A stretch of DNA of 64,000 bases from assembly GCA_009777335.1 (NCBI GenBank), contig WRMC01000007.1:56886-120885 (forward strand), read 5' to 3'. A program made the position numbers and the translations under genes. The notes under the pieces are model-generated. The model ran no database searches. It saw only the letters and a list, made by a program, of their open reading frames with translations, and was not told the DNA's origin. Below are positions 49,907 through 58,952 of this stretch, piece by piece. The DNA comes from Treponema sp. (GTDB lineage: Bacteria > Spirochaetota > Spirochaetia > Treponematales > Breznakiellaceae). Every line of letters starts with the position of its first letter. The first letter of the stretch is position 1.

Positions 49907-51571
49907 TTACACGAAGTGACGGATGTTCGCAATATCGGGGCCCATATCGCAGTCGGTGTTTTCATCGCAGATGATATCGATTACGTAGGGGCCAGGTGAA
50001 GCGGCGGCCCGCTTAAGGGCCCCTTCCAGTTCGCTGTAGCTAAAGACCCGCTCGGCCTGGCAGGCAAAACCCTCGGAAATCTTGACGTAATCCATGAGGG
50101 CCTTGTTTTCCGGCATGGCCACCTGGTACTCGTATTGGAGGGCGTACTTCTGGTTTTGCCGAATCAGCCCCAGGTAGGCATTGTTGATGATCAGCACCAC
50201 CACCGGGAGCTTGTAGGCCGCCGCCACCCCCAGCTCTTCCACCAGGAAGGTAAAGCCAAAGTCCCCGATGAGGCAGACGCTCTGCTTTCCCGTGGCCACC
50301 GAGGCCCCTATGGCGGCGGGGATGTCAAAGCCCAGGGTCCCGGCCCCCCCCGAGGGGAGGTACTTCCGGGGCTTGTTGATCCTCTGGTACTGGCCGCTCC
50401 AGATCTGGGTGATCCCGCAGCCGGTGGTAAACTGGGTCTCGTCGTTAAAGGCCAGGTTGATGGCCTCGAAGACCTCCCGGGGGTCCATGAGCTGCTTGGC
50501 TGGGTCGGGCTTTCGGATCATGCTGGTCCTGGTCTTTTGGTAGTCCCGGTGAGGGCTCCCTGTCTTGGCCGGGGCTCCGGCCTTGGCAGTTTCGAGGAGC
50601 AGGGCCAGGGCATCAGCGGCGTCGGCCACTATGCCCAGCTCCGGTTTGATGATCTTCCCGATCTCGGTCTCGTCTATGTCGATGTGGATAAAGCGCCGCT
50701 CCCCCTGGTAGACCCCCAGGTTCCCCGTGTGGCGGTCGCTGAAACGGCAGCCTATGGCCAGGACCAGGTCGGCGGCCAGGAAGACCTCGTTCCCGCTGGA
50801 GACAGCCCCCACCTGGATTCCCACCATCCCTGCGTTCAGGGGGTGGGCCTCGGGGATCCCCCCCTTGGCCATGTAGGTGCTTAGGACCGGCAGGTCCAGG
50901 TACTCCGCCAGGCTTAGGAGGGCCTCCTCGGCCCTGGCAAGGATGACTCCGCCCCCCATGAGGATCACCGGGTTTTTAGCTTTTGTAATCAGGTCCAGGG
51001 CCTTGGCTATGGAGTCTTTGGAGGGGAGGGGGGCCTTGGTGGTTTTGGGTTCGTAGGCTCCAGGGTTGAAATCGATCTCCGTAAGCTGGATGTCCAGGGG
51101 CAGGTCGATGAGGACTGGCCCGGGCCGGCCCGAGCGGGCGGTCTGGAAGGCCTCCTGGAACACCGAGGGTATATCGCCGGCCTTGGTGACACACCAGGTC
51201 TTTTTCGCCACGGTCCTGCATATCTCGGCGATGTCGACACATTGAAAGGCCCCCTTGCCCAGGAGGCTCGAATTGGCCTGCCCCGTGATGGCGACCAGGG
51301 GGATCGAATCCTGCCAGGCCGTGTACATGCCGGTCACAAAGTTGGTGGCCCCGGGCCCTGAGGTACAGATCGCCAGGGCCATCTTCCCCGAGGCCCGGTA
51401 GTAGCCGTCAGCCGCATGGACCGCCGCTTCCTCGTGGCGCATGAGGAAATGCTCTATCTTGGAATTAGCCATGAACTTATAGACCGGGTTAATCCCCGCC
51501 CCAGGGATCCCAAAAGCATGCTGAATGCCCTCTTTTTCGAGAATGTGTACAATCGCCTCTGCCACCTGCAT
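49907..51571 (-). CDS. ThDP-dependent enzyme, glyoxylate carboligase-like
   Basis: 554 residues of the acetolactate synthase/GCL family. It has the three domains: FGIPGAGINPVYK and RHEEAAVHAADGYYRASG (pyrimidine side), DLVLAIGCRFSDRHTG (central) and LIGDFGFTFLVEELGVAAAY with INNAYLGLIRQNQ (ThDP binding). Overall it resembles E. coli glyoxylate carboligase (tartronate-semialdehyde synthase) in FQCVDIAEI, RSGRPGPVLIDLP and the NNAYLGLIRQ run. Yet Glu47 stands where that enzyme has the diagnostic Val51, as in acetolactate synthase. The exact carboligation is therefore open. Confidence 0.82.
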   Translation of the reverse strand: MQVAEAIVHILEKEGIQHAFGIPGAGINPVYKFMANSKIEHFLMRHEEAAVHAADGYYRASGKMALAICTSGPGATNFVTGMYTAWQDSIPLVAITGQANSSLLGKGAFQCVDIAEICRTVAKKTWCVTKAGDIPSVFQEAFQTARSGRPGPVLIDLPLDIQLTEIDFNPGAYEPKTTKAPLPSKDSIAKALDLITKAKNPVILMGGGVILARAEEALLSLAEYLDLPVLSTYMAKGGIPEAHPLNAGMVGIQVGAVSSGNEVFLAADLVLAIGCRFSDRHTGNLGVYQGERRFIHIDIDETEIGKIIKPELGIVADAADALALLLETAKAGAPAKTGSPHRDYQKTRTSMIRKPDPAKQLMDPREVFEAINLAFNDETQFTTGCGITQIWSGQYQRINKPRKYLPSGGAGTLGFDIPAAIGASVATGKQSVCLIGDFGFTFLVEELGVAAAYKLPVVVLIINNAYLGLIRQNQKYALQYEYQVAMPENKALMDYVKISEGFACQAERVFSYSELEGALKRAAASPGPYVIDIICDENTDCDMGPDIANIRHFV

Positions 51572-51662
51572 GATGATGCCCCCTATATGGATTCTAATAA
51601 TTGGAATTAGATTCTTAATAATTATAGCTTTGAAGAGGAGTATGAGTCAATATGAAGGTATG
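51572..51662 (-). promoter_or_regulatory. Upstream region of the ThDP-enzyme operon
   Basis: AT-rich, with CTAAT-N7-ATTAG (51594-51610), an inverted repeat just upstream of the start. No convincing promoter pair was found. Confidence 0.3.
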
Positions 51663-51930
51663 ATCTCGCCACCAGTTATATAAATCCCAAGAGGGGTCGG
51701 TGCCGCCATGGCCTAGGAATTGAGATGAACCCGCCTACGGAGCCCCCGGCACCCAGTTTCTAGGCTACCAACATTGCGTTCAGCTTCCTTCGCACATACT
51801 GGATGCCGGAGCTTACTTCATTATCCTATTCTGCTTTACCCGAGGTCTCCTCTGGCGGAGAATTCCCAGATATTCCTAGACCACAGCGACCCCCACCCCT
51901 CCAGTGTTTGCTCCCCCCAGGTGGCGAGAT
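51663..51930 (-). repeat. Structured dispersed element type 1, copy C (inverted)
   Basis: 268 bp with ends ATCTCGCCACC (51663-51673) and GGTGGCGAGAT (51920-51930). It is the reverse complement of copies A and B. The 33-nt helix pairs 51872-51904 with 51688-51720 and keeps the C-G compensatory pair seen in copy B. The TCTCC-N6-GGAGA hairpin is conserved. It lies between divergent genes, unlike copies A and B. Confidence 0.8.
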
Positions 51931-51944
51931 AATTCACTGCTCAT

Positions 51945-52107
51945 GGTGATATTTTTATGAATTGTTCTATATACATTGCTTAATACTTCACCTCTCCCGA
52001 GATCTATATTCAACGGCCTTCTTCCCCCACCCTCATATAGATAATGATGGTACGTCATCGGCTAAACCATGGGAGTGGTTTATTAAAGGCTCTTATTTGA
52101 TCTCATA
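51945..52107. repeat. Partial element type 2 (inverted)
   Basis: Matches the reverse complement of 29017-29160: shared segments include GATCTATATT, CGGCYTTCTTC, ATGATGGTA-GTCAT-GGCTA and AAAGGCTCTT. The far inverted end is not recognisable, so this copy seems truncated or diverged. It adjoins type 1 copy C, in the same relative order as at 29 kb. Confidence 0.5.
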
Positions 52108-52109
52108 AC

Positions 52110-52373
52110 TCATTGCTTGCTCAGCTGGAGCAAAAAATGCTCCTGGCGGCGACTTCGGTCTGACTACTCAATCAATAGGCTAAAATTAAATTTGATCTAT
52201 ATAATAACACAATTGAGTAGTCAGAGCCGCTCGAGCCGCTAGGGGCATGTTTTTGTCCAGCGGGGAACTGGGCATGAGGTCTTGGTTTTAGATTAAGACA
52301 TGTTATATATGAACCAACATTCAATTGTGTTATCCCATTTTATACCACATAATAAATTATCTAATAATTACTT
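52110..52373. repeat. Inverted-repeat-rich module upstream of glycosidase-like gene
   Basis: TCTGACTACTCAAT (52159-52172) pairs perfectly with ATTGAGTAGTCAGA (52212-52225). ATAACACAATTGA (52204-52216) pairs perfectly with TCAATTGTGTTAT (52321-52333). The second stem overlaps the first, so the two are mutually exclusive. GGAGC-AAAAAAT-GCTCC (52127-52143) is a third hairpin. No ORF is supported. Confidence 0.55.
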
Positions 52374-52385
52374 TTGGCGGTACCT

Positions 52386-54383
52386 ATGCCTTGGTGGGAA
52401 AAAAACACTCAGCGGCTGATTCAGACTAATCTGCGGGCCAAGGATGCGGCCCTGGACAGGCAGAGTCTTATGGCGACCCTGAAGGATCTGTCCTGTAATG
52501 TCCTCCTTCTTAACACCGGGGGCCTCATGGCTTTTTATCCCAGCGAGCTACCCTACCATTATCGCAGCCCCTTTCTGGGCGAGGGGGACCTGACCGGTGA
52601 CATGGTACGGCTCTGCCACGATAATGGGATCCGGTTTATGGCCCGCTTCGATGTGAGCAAGATCCACGAATCGATTTTTGAAAAGTACCCCCAGTGGGCC
52701 TACCGCTCCCCCAGGGGGGAGACGATCAACTACAACGGGATGGTCCACACCTGTGTGAACAGCCCCTTCCAGCGGGACTGCACCCTGGAGATCCTGAGCG
52801 AAGCTGCCTGTCTCTATCCCATAGACGGGATCTTCTTCAACATGTTTGGTTACCAGACCAGGGACTACGCCAACAACTACCATGGCATATGCCACTGTAA
52901 GGGCTGTATCAGGGAGTTCAAGGCCCGCTATGGCGAAGAGCTTCCCGCTGCAGAGGATCCCCTGGACCCGGTCTTTCAGCTTTACCAGGCCTTTAAGGAA
53001 GAGACGGTGAAAGAAATGATAGACCGCATCCATACCCTCGTTAAGGGGATCTCCCCCGAGATCGCCATCGCCACCTACACGGACTACAAGGTGGATATCA
53101 TAAAGAAGGAATCCAACACGGAGATACACCGGCCCCTGCCGGTCTGGGAGTATTCATCCTCCGAGAATCACCAGTCCGTGGAAGGGTCCTGGGATGACAA
53201 GATCATCAGTAATGTATGCATCAATGCCACCAGCCTGGATTACCGCTTCATGGGGGTCCATAGGCCCCATGCGGCCCTCAGGCTCTACCAGGCCCTGGCC
53301 TCCGGGGCGGGGATGGATTTTTGCATCATCGGGGTCTTCGATGATTACCCGGACCGGAAAAACATTTCGGTGGTAAAGGAGATCTACGGCTTCCATAAAA
53401 AGCATGAGGCCTACTTTGGCTGTTTTCAAAATGTGGGGGACCTGGTCTTAATCAAACCCGGTCCGGGGGAGATTCCCCAGAAGGAATATCAGGGGCTCTT
53501 TAAGATCCTCAAGGAATCCCACCTGCAGTTTAGGGTGGTGGAGCAGCATGCCCTAAGGGGGGACCACCTGGAGGGGGCCCAGGCCATCCTCTGTGCCGAC
53601 CTGGTACCCACCGAGGCCATCCTGGCCCGCCTCGAAGAGGCCCAGGAGAAGGGGGTCCCCATCATCTGGGTTGGGACGGCCTGGGCAAAGGAGGACAGCC
53701 CCCGGTTTAAGCGCCTCTTCTCGGTGGCCCAGGCAGGGCCCCCCGAAGATGCCCGCTGGAGCTATTTACTAAACCAGCCCACCACCCTCTTTAAGGGCCT
53801 CAAAGAAACCGACTGGACCCTCCTGGATGGGCCCCTGGTTCCCCTGGAGGGCATAGCGGGCTGTGATTATGGGCTGGAACGGATCGGTGCCGGCTTCTTT
53901 GGGCCCCCGGAACTCTGCGGGGGTAATGAGCCCCTGGGCCACTACGCTTTTGTTTCCCACCCGGAAAGGAAGACCATCCTGATTCCCTTCCAGCCCGGCT
54001 GGATGTACATGCGTTATGGCTACGACGAGTACCGGATCATTATCGAAAATATTATCCTCCATAAGGCGGGGCTGGACCCCTCCCTGCGTATCGAAGCCCA
54101 CCCCATGGTGGAGGTCTTTGCCAGCCGTTATGGGCAAAACGAAAAGGGGGCCCTCTACAACATGGCGCTGATCAATCTATCGGGCTACAACGGGGTGGGC
54201 TTCCACGAGCCTCTGGTTCAAAGGGGGATCCCCATCAGCCTGGTGATGGATGAGGGGCATAAGCCTCGATCCCTGGTTTCCCTTAGGACCGGTCAGGAGA
54301 TCCCCTTTAAATGGCGGGACCGGGTCTTGAGCTTTACCCTGGCGGAGCTCAAGGATTTTGAAATGCTCCTGGTCCGCTCATGA
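52386..54383 (+). CDS. Glycoside hydrolase-like protein (GHL6/beta-galactosidase-like)
   Basis: 665 residues from the ATG at 52386, preceded by GGCGGT; a TTG at 52374 is less likely. The first about 330 residues look like a TIM barrel: NVLLLNTGGLMAFYPS, VRLCHDNGIRFMARFDVSK, then DGIFFNMFGYQTRDYANNYH with CHCKGCIREF and PVWEYSSSENHQS. The rest resembles a beta-galactosidase trimerisation-type alpha/beta domain (LVLIKPGPGEI..., AILCADLVPTEAIL) and a C-terminal beta region. No signal peptide is present. Coupling to galactokinase (4-base overlap) suggests release of galactose, but the family assignment and catalytic residues are uncertain. Confidence 0.65.
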   Translation: MPWWEKNTQRLIQTNLRAKDAALDRQSLMATLKDLSCNVLLLNTGGLMAFYPSELPYHYRSPFLGEGDLTGDMVRLCHDNGIRFMARFDVSKIHESIFEKYPQWAYRSPRGETINYNGMVHTCVNSPFQRDCTLEILSEAACLYPIDGIFFNMFGYQTRDYANNYHGICHCKGCIREFKARYGEELPAAEDPLDPVFQLYQAFKEETVKEMIDRIHTLVKGISPEIAIATYTDYKVDIIKKESNTEIHRPLPVWEYSSSENHQSVEGSWDDKIISNVCINATSLDYRFMGVHRPHAALRLYQALASGAGMDFCIIGVFDDYPDRKNISVVKEIYGFHKKHEAYFGCFQNVGDLVLIKPGPGEIPQKEYQGLFKILKESHLQFRVVEQHALRGDHLEGAQAILCADLVPTEAILARLEEAQEKGVPIIWVGTAWAKEDSPRFKRLFSVAQAGPPEDARWSYLLNQPTTLFKGLKETDWTLLDGPLVPLEGIAGCDYGLERIGAGFFGPPELCGGNEPLGHYAFVSHPERKTILIPFQPGWMYMRYGYDEYRIIIENIILHKAGLDPSLRIEAHPMVEVFASRYGQNEKGALYNMALINLSGYNGVGFHEPLVQRGIPISLVMDEGHKPRSLVSLRTGQEIPFKWRDRVLSFTLAELKDFEMLLVRS

Positions 54384-55699
54384 AGGGCAGGGAACTCCTG
54401 GCCTGGCTGGACTCTCCCCAGGGGCGGGGGGAGCTTAGCTCCCTCTACGGCCCAGGGAGAATAGAAGAAGCCCGCCGCCGTTATGGGGGCCTTATCGAGG
54501 ATCTCCATGAGGGCCTCCATGAGGCGGGCTTTTTTTCTTCCCCAAACGATGAAGCCCTGCGGCTCTTCTCGGTCCCTGGCCGGAGCGAACTGGGGGGGAA
54601 CCACACGGATCATAATCGGGGCCTGGTCCTTGCCGCTTCTATTCAGCTTGATGCGGCGGCTGCGGCCAGTATACGGGGAGACCAGATGGTGCACCTGCGC
54701 TCCGCCGGCCATGGGGACCTCAGCATTGATCTCTCGAACCTTTCTCCCCAGGCGGGGGAGGAGGGGACCACCGGGGCCCTGGTCCGGGGGGTAGCGGCCG
54801 AATTCGCCGCCCAGGGGGAGGTCATAGGGGGCTTTAATGTGAACCTGGCCTCCCAGGTTCTAGTGGGTTCGGGCCTCTCCTCCAGTGCGGTCATCGAGGT
54901 CCTTCTGGCCAAGATCTGCGACAGCCTCTTTTGCGGCGGCCGGCGGAGCCCCCTGGAACTGGCCAAGATAGGCCAGAGGGCCGAGAACCTCCACTTTGGA
55001 AAACCCAGCGGCCTCATGGATCAGTGCGCCTGTGCCCATGGGGGGGCGGTGGCCATAGACTTTGAAGATCCCTCGGAGCCCATCTTAAGGGGCCTGGCCT
55101 TTGATCCCGCCGCCTCGGGCTTCGCCCTCTGCATCGTGGACACCGGGGGGAGCCACGCGGGCCTCACCGATCACTACGGGGCCATCCCCCAGGAGATGGG
55201 GGCCCTGGCGGCCTTCTTTGGCAAGACCTATCTGAGGGAGGTCGACGAAGTTGAATTCCATAAGAAGATCCCTCAACTACGGGAGGCCGCGGGGGACCGG
55301 GCCATCTTGCGGGCCCTCCATTTCTTTGCCGAGAACCGCCGGGTCAGAGCCATGGAGAAGGCCCTCGCTGCCTCGGAGATGGAAAGCTTTTTGGCCCTGG
55401 TCCAGGAATCCGGAGACTCTTCCTCTCAGCTCCTTCAGAACATCCACCTGCCCCAGGAGAGCCGGCACCAGCCCCTCTCCATAGCCCTGGCCCTGAGCCG
55501 GGACTTCCTCCGCGGGGGCCCCGGTGCTGCGCGGGTCCATGGGGGGGGCTTTGCGGGGACCATTCAAGCCTATATCCCTTTGGAGAGCCTGGGGGCCTAC
55601 AGATCGTATATGGAATCTGTGTTTGGGGAAGACCACCTCACGGTCTTGGAGCTAAGAAAGCAGGGGGCCCTGGAACTGGGCCTAGAACCTATAGCTTAG
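54380..55699 (+). CDS. galK: Galactokinase family (GHMP) enzyme
   Basis: 439 residues, near the usual 380-450. The galactokinase signature GRSELGGNHTDHNRGLVL and the GHMP ATP loop VGSGLSSSAVIEVLLAKI are clear. A third GHMP motif is GAARVHGGGFAGTIQAYIP. The enzyme makes galactose-1-phosphate from galactose and ATP. Its ATG overlaps the stop of the upstream glycosidase-like gene (ATGA). galE and galT are not in the window. The 3' end overlaps the convergent outer-membrane protein gene by 18 bases. Confidence 0.9.
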   Translation: MKGRELLAWLDSPQGRGELSSLYGPGRIEEARRRYGGLIEDLHEGLHEAGFFSSPNDEALRLFSVPGRSELGGNHTDHNRGLVLAASIQLDAAAAASIRGDQMVHLRSAGHGDLSIDLSNLSPQAGEEGTTGALVRGVAAEFAAQGEVIGGFNVNLASQVLVGSGLSSSAVIEVLLAKICDSLFCGGRRSPLELAKIGQRAENLHFGKPSGLMDQCACAHGGAVAIDFEDPSEPILRGLAFDPAASGFALCIVDTGGSHAGLTDHYGAIPQEMGALAAFFGKTYLREVDEVEFHKKIPQLREAAGDRAILRALHFFAENRRVRAMEKALAASEMESFLALVQESGDSSSQLLQNIHLPQESRHQPLSIALALSRDFLRGGPGAARVHGGGFAGTIQAYIPLESLGAYRSYMESVFGEDHLTVLELRKQGALELGLEPIA

Positions 55700-57064
55700 G
55701 ACGGCCTTGATGAAGTTATTCTCCTGGTACTGGCCCAGCTGGCCCTTGGAATCTTTGGGGCCCTGAAAGAAACCTCCGGCTAGTGAAAACCGGATCTCAT
55801 CCCTGGACCAGACCAGGGCAGGCATAAAGAGAAAGTCCTGATCCTCTATGCCCCAGACCAGGGCGCACCGGAGTTCAATCTGATCCTGTAAAAACTTCCT
55901 CGACAGGGCCGCGCTTAATCGGGTGCTGGTAGGAAGGCTGTCCCCCTCTATATCAAAGTTTTTTGCCCCTATATCGGTGCCCCCCACCTTGTCGGCCATG
56001 AGCCGTATGCTCTGGGTGGCCTGGAGGTTGGCGTGGACCCCCAGAAAGAGGTCCCGGTCAAAACCCAGGGACCAGATGATCGCCGGGTTGTAAATCGAAC
56101 CGTCATCGCCCCCCCGGTCTTCGGTGATGTTGGCCGCCACTTCGGCCCGGGTGTTAAAGCCCGATAGAACCTGGGCGTAGTCCACCCCAATCTGGTGGTA
56201 CCGGTTGTATATAAGGGCCACCCTCTGGGGGAGGGGGAGCAGGGGATGGTAGTCGATCTCCACCGAGGGCAGGGGCAGGCGGCCATAGTAGTACTGGAGG
56301 CCCAGGTCGGCCCCCCCTATGGTGCTGGTAAACCGCAGCCCCCCCTGGGCAAAGTCCAGGGTGCTGGTGTCCCCTTCCAGGTCTACTTCTATAGAAGAAA
56401 GATCGATCCCATAGAGCCCCGCCATGAGGAGCAGATCCGGAGGAAGGGAATCGAAGCTAAGCTTGTCGAGCCTGGAATCGGCCCATCTGCCCTGGGTGCT
56501 CATCTGGTGGCCCTGGAAGGAGGGGACAAAGACCCCCTCAATCTTGGAATAGGTTCCCAGCCGGTAGGAGAGGTGAAGGAGGGGCCTGGCAATCTTGGCC
56601 TCCATGAGGCTGGTCCCGTCGGCGATGATGAGGTAGATCTCGCCGCTCTTCAGGGGGTTGATCACATCCAGGGGGCCCATGGTGTCGGCCCGGCCCCAGG
56701 TAATTTTGCGGAACCCCGCACTGAGATCCCCCTGCCCCATGAAGAGGGTAAGGTATGCCTCATCTATGTCCAGGGCTTGGGGGCTGGGTTCCAGTGTAAG
56801 GTTGATATAAGCTTCGGCCAGGGAGCTCTGGGCATGGAAGTTTAACTTCCCCGAGAAGACATCTCCCATATGGATCTTGTCAAAGCCTCCGGGGCCCTCT
56901 GAGAGTTCTTTCGTATATCCCAGCAGGGTTGCCGAGACCTGGCCCCCTATGGAGAGCCGGAGGGGGCTGGGGGCTCCAAAACCAAATTCCTGGGCTCCCA
57001 GAAGGCTTGTACAGAGAAGGAGGAGGATGAGCCCCCCCCTGGACAGTAAAAACGATGCTTTCAT
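55682..57064 (-). CDS. Predicted outer-membrane beta-barrel protein
   Basis: 460 residues with a cleavable signal (LILLLLCTSLLGAQE) and no lipobox. The body is a run of amphipathic beta strands (LSIGGQVSATLLGYTKE, AYINLTLEPSPQALDIDEAYL, FIKAVLSYRF), ending in a C-terminal Phe typical of outer-membrane barrels. The segment GQGDLSAGFRKITWGRADTMG, with VINPLK, resembles DUF1302/porin-like proteins that mark the start of the barrel. Function would be a pore or transporter. A LacI/CcpA-like palindrome lies upstream, so sugar control is possible. Confidence 0.7.
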   Translation of the reverse strand: MKASFLLSRGGLILLLLCTSLLGAQEFGFGAPSPLRLSIGGQVSATLLGYTKELSEGPGGFDKIHMGDVFSGKLNFHAQSSLAEAYINLTLEPSPQALDIDEAYLTLFMGQGDLSAGFRKITWGRADTMGPLDVINPLKSGEIYLIIADGTSLMEAKIARPLLHLSYRLGTYSKIEGVFVPSFQGHQMSTQGRWADSRLDKLSFDSLPPDLLLMAGLYGIDLSSIEVDLEGDTSTLDFAQGGLRFTSTIGGADLGLQYYYGRLPLPSVEIDYHPLLPLPQRVALIYNRYHQIGVDYAQVLSGFNTRAEVAANITEDRGGDDGSIYNPAIIWSLGFDRDLFLGVHANLQATQSIRLMADKVGGTDIGAKNFDIEGDSLPTSTRLSAALSRKFLQDQIELRCALVWGIEDQDFLFMPALVWSRDEIRFSLAGGFFQGPKDSKGQLGQYQENNFIKAVLSYRF

Positions 57065-57129
57065 GGTTCCCCCTTGTCAGCCTTAGGTTCCCTTATATAA
57101 GAAGGAGCTGTCAAGGGGGGGGACTTGTA

Positions 57130-57164
57130 CGACAACGACCTTGGCATAGCCAAGGTTTGTCGGT
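57130..57164. terminator. Hairpin downstream of ABC permease gene
   Basis: CGACAA-CG-ACCTTGGC, loop ATA, GCCAAGGT-TTGTCG: a 14-bp stem with a 2-base bulge (minus or plus). No clear T-run follows in the minus direction, so it may be a processing or pause site. Confidence 0.45.
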
Positions 57165-57172
57165 TGCCGCAC

Positions 57173-57200
57173 AATTTATTGAAAACGTTTTCAATAAATT
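57173..57200. promoter_or_regulatory. 28-bp perfect palindrome with cre-like core
   Basis: A perfect palindrome whose core, TGAAAACGTTTTCA, fits LacI/CcpA-family operators. It is 22 bases after the ABC permease stop and about 110 bases before the start of the minus-strand barrel gene. A half-site TAAACGTTTC follows at 57204. A LacI-type regulator of the barrel gene is inferred. Confidence 0.6.
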
Positions 57201-57221
57201 TCTATAAACGTTTCTAATTTT

Positions 57222-58943
57222 TTACCTCCCCTCCTCGCCCAGAGCATCCTTGGAAAAGCGGCCATATACGAGATAGAGGACCAGGGCGGCGATGAGCATC
57301 ATCAAGACTGCATATACGAAGGTGATGGCCGCATTGTCCGCGTTGTTCTGGTTGTCCGTCAGGGACCGGATATGGATCCCCAGGGTCCGGGTTAGGGGGT
57401 GATATAAGAAGACCGTCATGTCGTAGTCTCCCAGGAGGCTGTTAAAGTTTAGGGCAAAGAGGGCCAGGACCGTGGGCATGATGATGGGGAGGATCACCCG
57501 CATGAAGGTATATATCCCCCTGGCTCCCAGATTTCGGGCCGCGTCCTCCAGGGAATCATCGATGGCAAAGAAGGCCGCCTTGGTCATCCTCAGGGTAAAG
57601 GGGATGCGGATGATCACATATCCCAGGAAGAGGATAAAAAGGGAGCCCGTGAGGATCTGATTAAACATGAACCACCGGGAAGAGTTATAGGTGGTGATGA
57701 GCCCCATGGCGATGAGGGTGTGGGGAAGCAGCCAGGGGATCAGAAGGGAATATTCCAATGCACCCCCCAGGCGGTTCTGGGCCTTGGTGATGATCCGGCA
57801 GGACACCAGGATGAGGACCGCCACGGTGACCGAGGCCAGGGCCGAGTAGACGACGCTTACTGCAAAGGGTCTATAGGCCCGGGGGCTCGAGAAGACCCCC
57901 AGGTAGTTGGCCAGGGTAAAGCTCGAGGGGCTTAGGTGCCGCTGGCTTATGGCCGCCGAGTCGGTAAAAGAAAAGAGGATGATCAGAACCACCGGAAGGA
58001 CGTAGATCAAAAAGAGGATATAGGCGTAGCTATGGGCCAGGGTATTTAGAATGGGGTTTCGGATCTTCTGCTTTTTGATCCCCGTCTTTACCTTGGACAC
58101 CGAAAGGTAGTTCCCCCTCTTTTCAATCTGTTTAAAAATAGCCAAGAGGAAGATCGAGGCCAGGCCCAGGAAGATGGCCAGGAGGACCGCCAGATCCCGG
58201 GAGCCCACGGTGTTGGCAAAGTCCAGGATCATGGGGGTGATGGTCTGGAAGTCGGTGCCCCCTACCAGAAGGGGTGCCGAGGTGGCTCCCAGGCCGGTAA
58301 GGAAAGTAAGGATGGTCACCGCCAGAAGGGAGGGGGTCAGGACCGGCAGAACCACCCTTCCTATGATGCTCCAGGGTTTGGCCCCCATGTTCTGGGCCGC
58401 CTCAACGGTTTGATAATCCACGGAGCTCATGGCATTTCGTAAAAAGATCATGTGGTTCGAGGTGCAGGCGAAGGTCATCACAAAGAGGACTGCCCAGTAA
58501 CCGGTAAACCAGTCCTGGTTAAGGGAGGGGATGATCCGGGCCATGATCCTGGTCAGGTAGCCATTGTGGCCGTAGAGGAACTTATATCCCGACACGAGGA
58601 TGATCCCCCCGTAGATGAGGGTGGTCATATATCCCAGCCTCAGGATCTTGGCCCCCCGGATATCAAAGTACTCGGTGATAAAGACCAGGCTCAAGCCTAT
58701 GACCCCCACGGTCAAAGAGAGGGTGGGGGCCAGGATGAAGCTGTTCTTCAAGCTCCGCATGGCCCGGGCCGATTGGAGGAGTTTGAAGAGGGGCTCGGCG
58801 GTGAAGCGGTTCCCCTGGTAAAAGACGGTGATGATGGAGTTGATGTTGGGGACAACTAAACAGGCGGCGATGAACCAGAGAAAGCCGAGGAAGAGGGGTA
58901 CCGCCAGGGGTTTAGTCTTTAGGGAGTTGATTTCAAACTTCAT
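57222..58943 (-). CDS. ABC importer permease, fused two-unit type
   Basis: 573 residues with about twelve membrane segments in two homologous halves, each with an EAA loop (SVDYQTVEAAQNMGAKPWSI and DDSLEDAARNLGARGIYTF). This is the FbpB/ThiP-like fusion in which one chain forms the whole channel. It follows the ATPase gene by 9 bases, and the substrate-binding gene is upstream of that. Likely substrates for this family are ferric iron, thiamine, phosphonates or polyamines; the sequence alone does not decide. Confidence 0.85.
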   Translation of the reverse strand: MKFEINSLKTKPLAVPLFLGFLWFIAACLVVPNINSIITVFYQGNRFTAEPLFKLLQSARAMRSLKNSFILAPTLSLTVGVIGLSLVFITEYFDIRGAKILRLGYMTTLIYGGIILVSGYKFLYGHNGYLTRIMARIIPSLNQDWFTGYWAVLFVMTFACTSNHMIFLRNAMSSVDYQTVEAAQNMGAKPWSIIGRVVLPVLTPSLLAVTILTFLTGLGATSAPLLVGGTDFQTITPMILDFANTVGSRDLAVLLAIFLGLASIFLLAIFKQIEKRGNYLSVSKVKTGIKKQKIRNPILNTLAHSYAYILFLIYVLPVVLIILFSFTDSAAISQRHLSPSSFTLANYLGVFSSPRAYRPFAVSVVYSALASVTVAVLILVSCRIITKAQNRLGGALEYSLLIPWLLPHTLIAMGLITTYNSSRWFMFNQILTGSLFILFLGYVIIRIPFTLRMTKAAFFAIDDSLEDAARNLGARGIYTFMRVILPIIMPTVLALFALNFNSLLGDYDMTVFLYHPLTRTLGIHIRSLTDNQNNADNAAITFVYAVLMMLIAALVLYLVYGRFSKDALGEEGR

Positions 58944-58952
58944 GGCTTCCCC

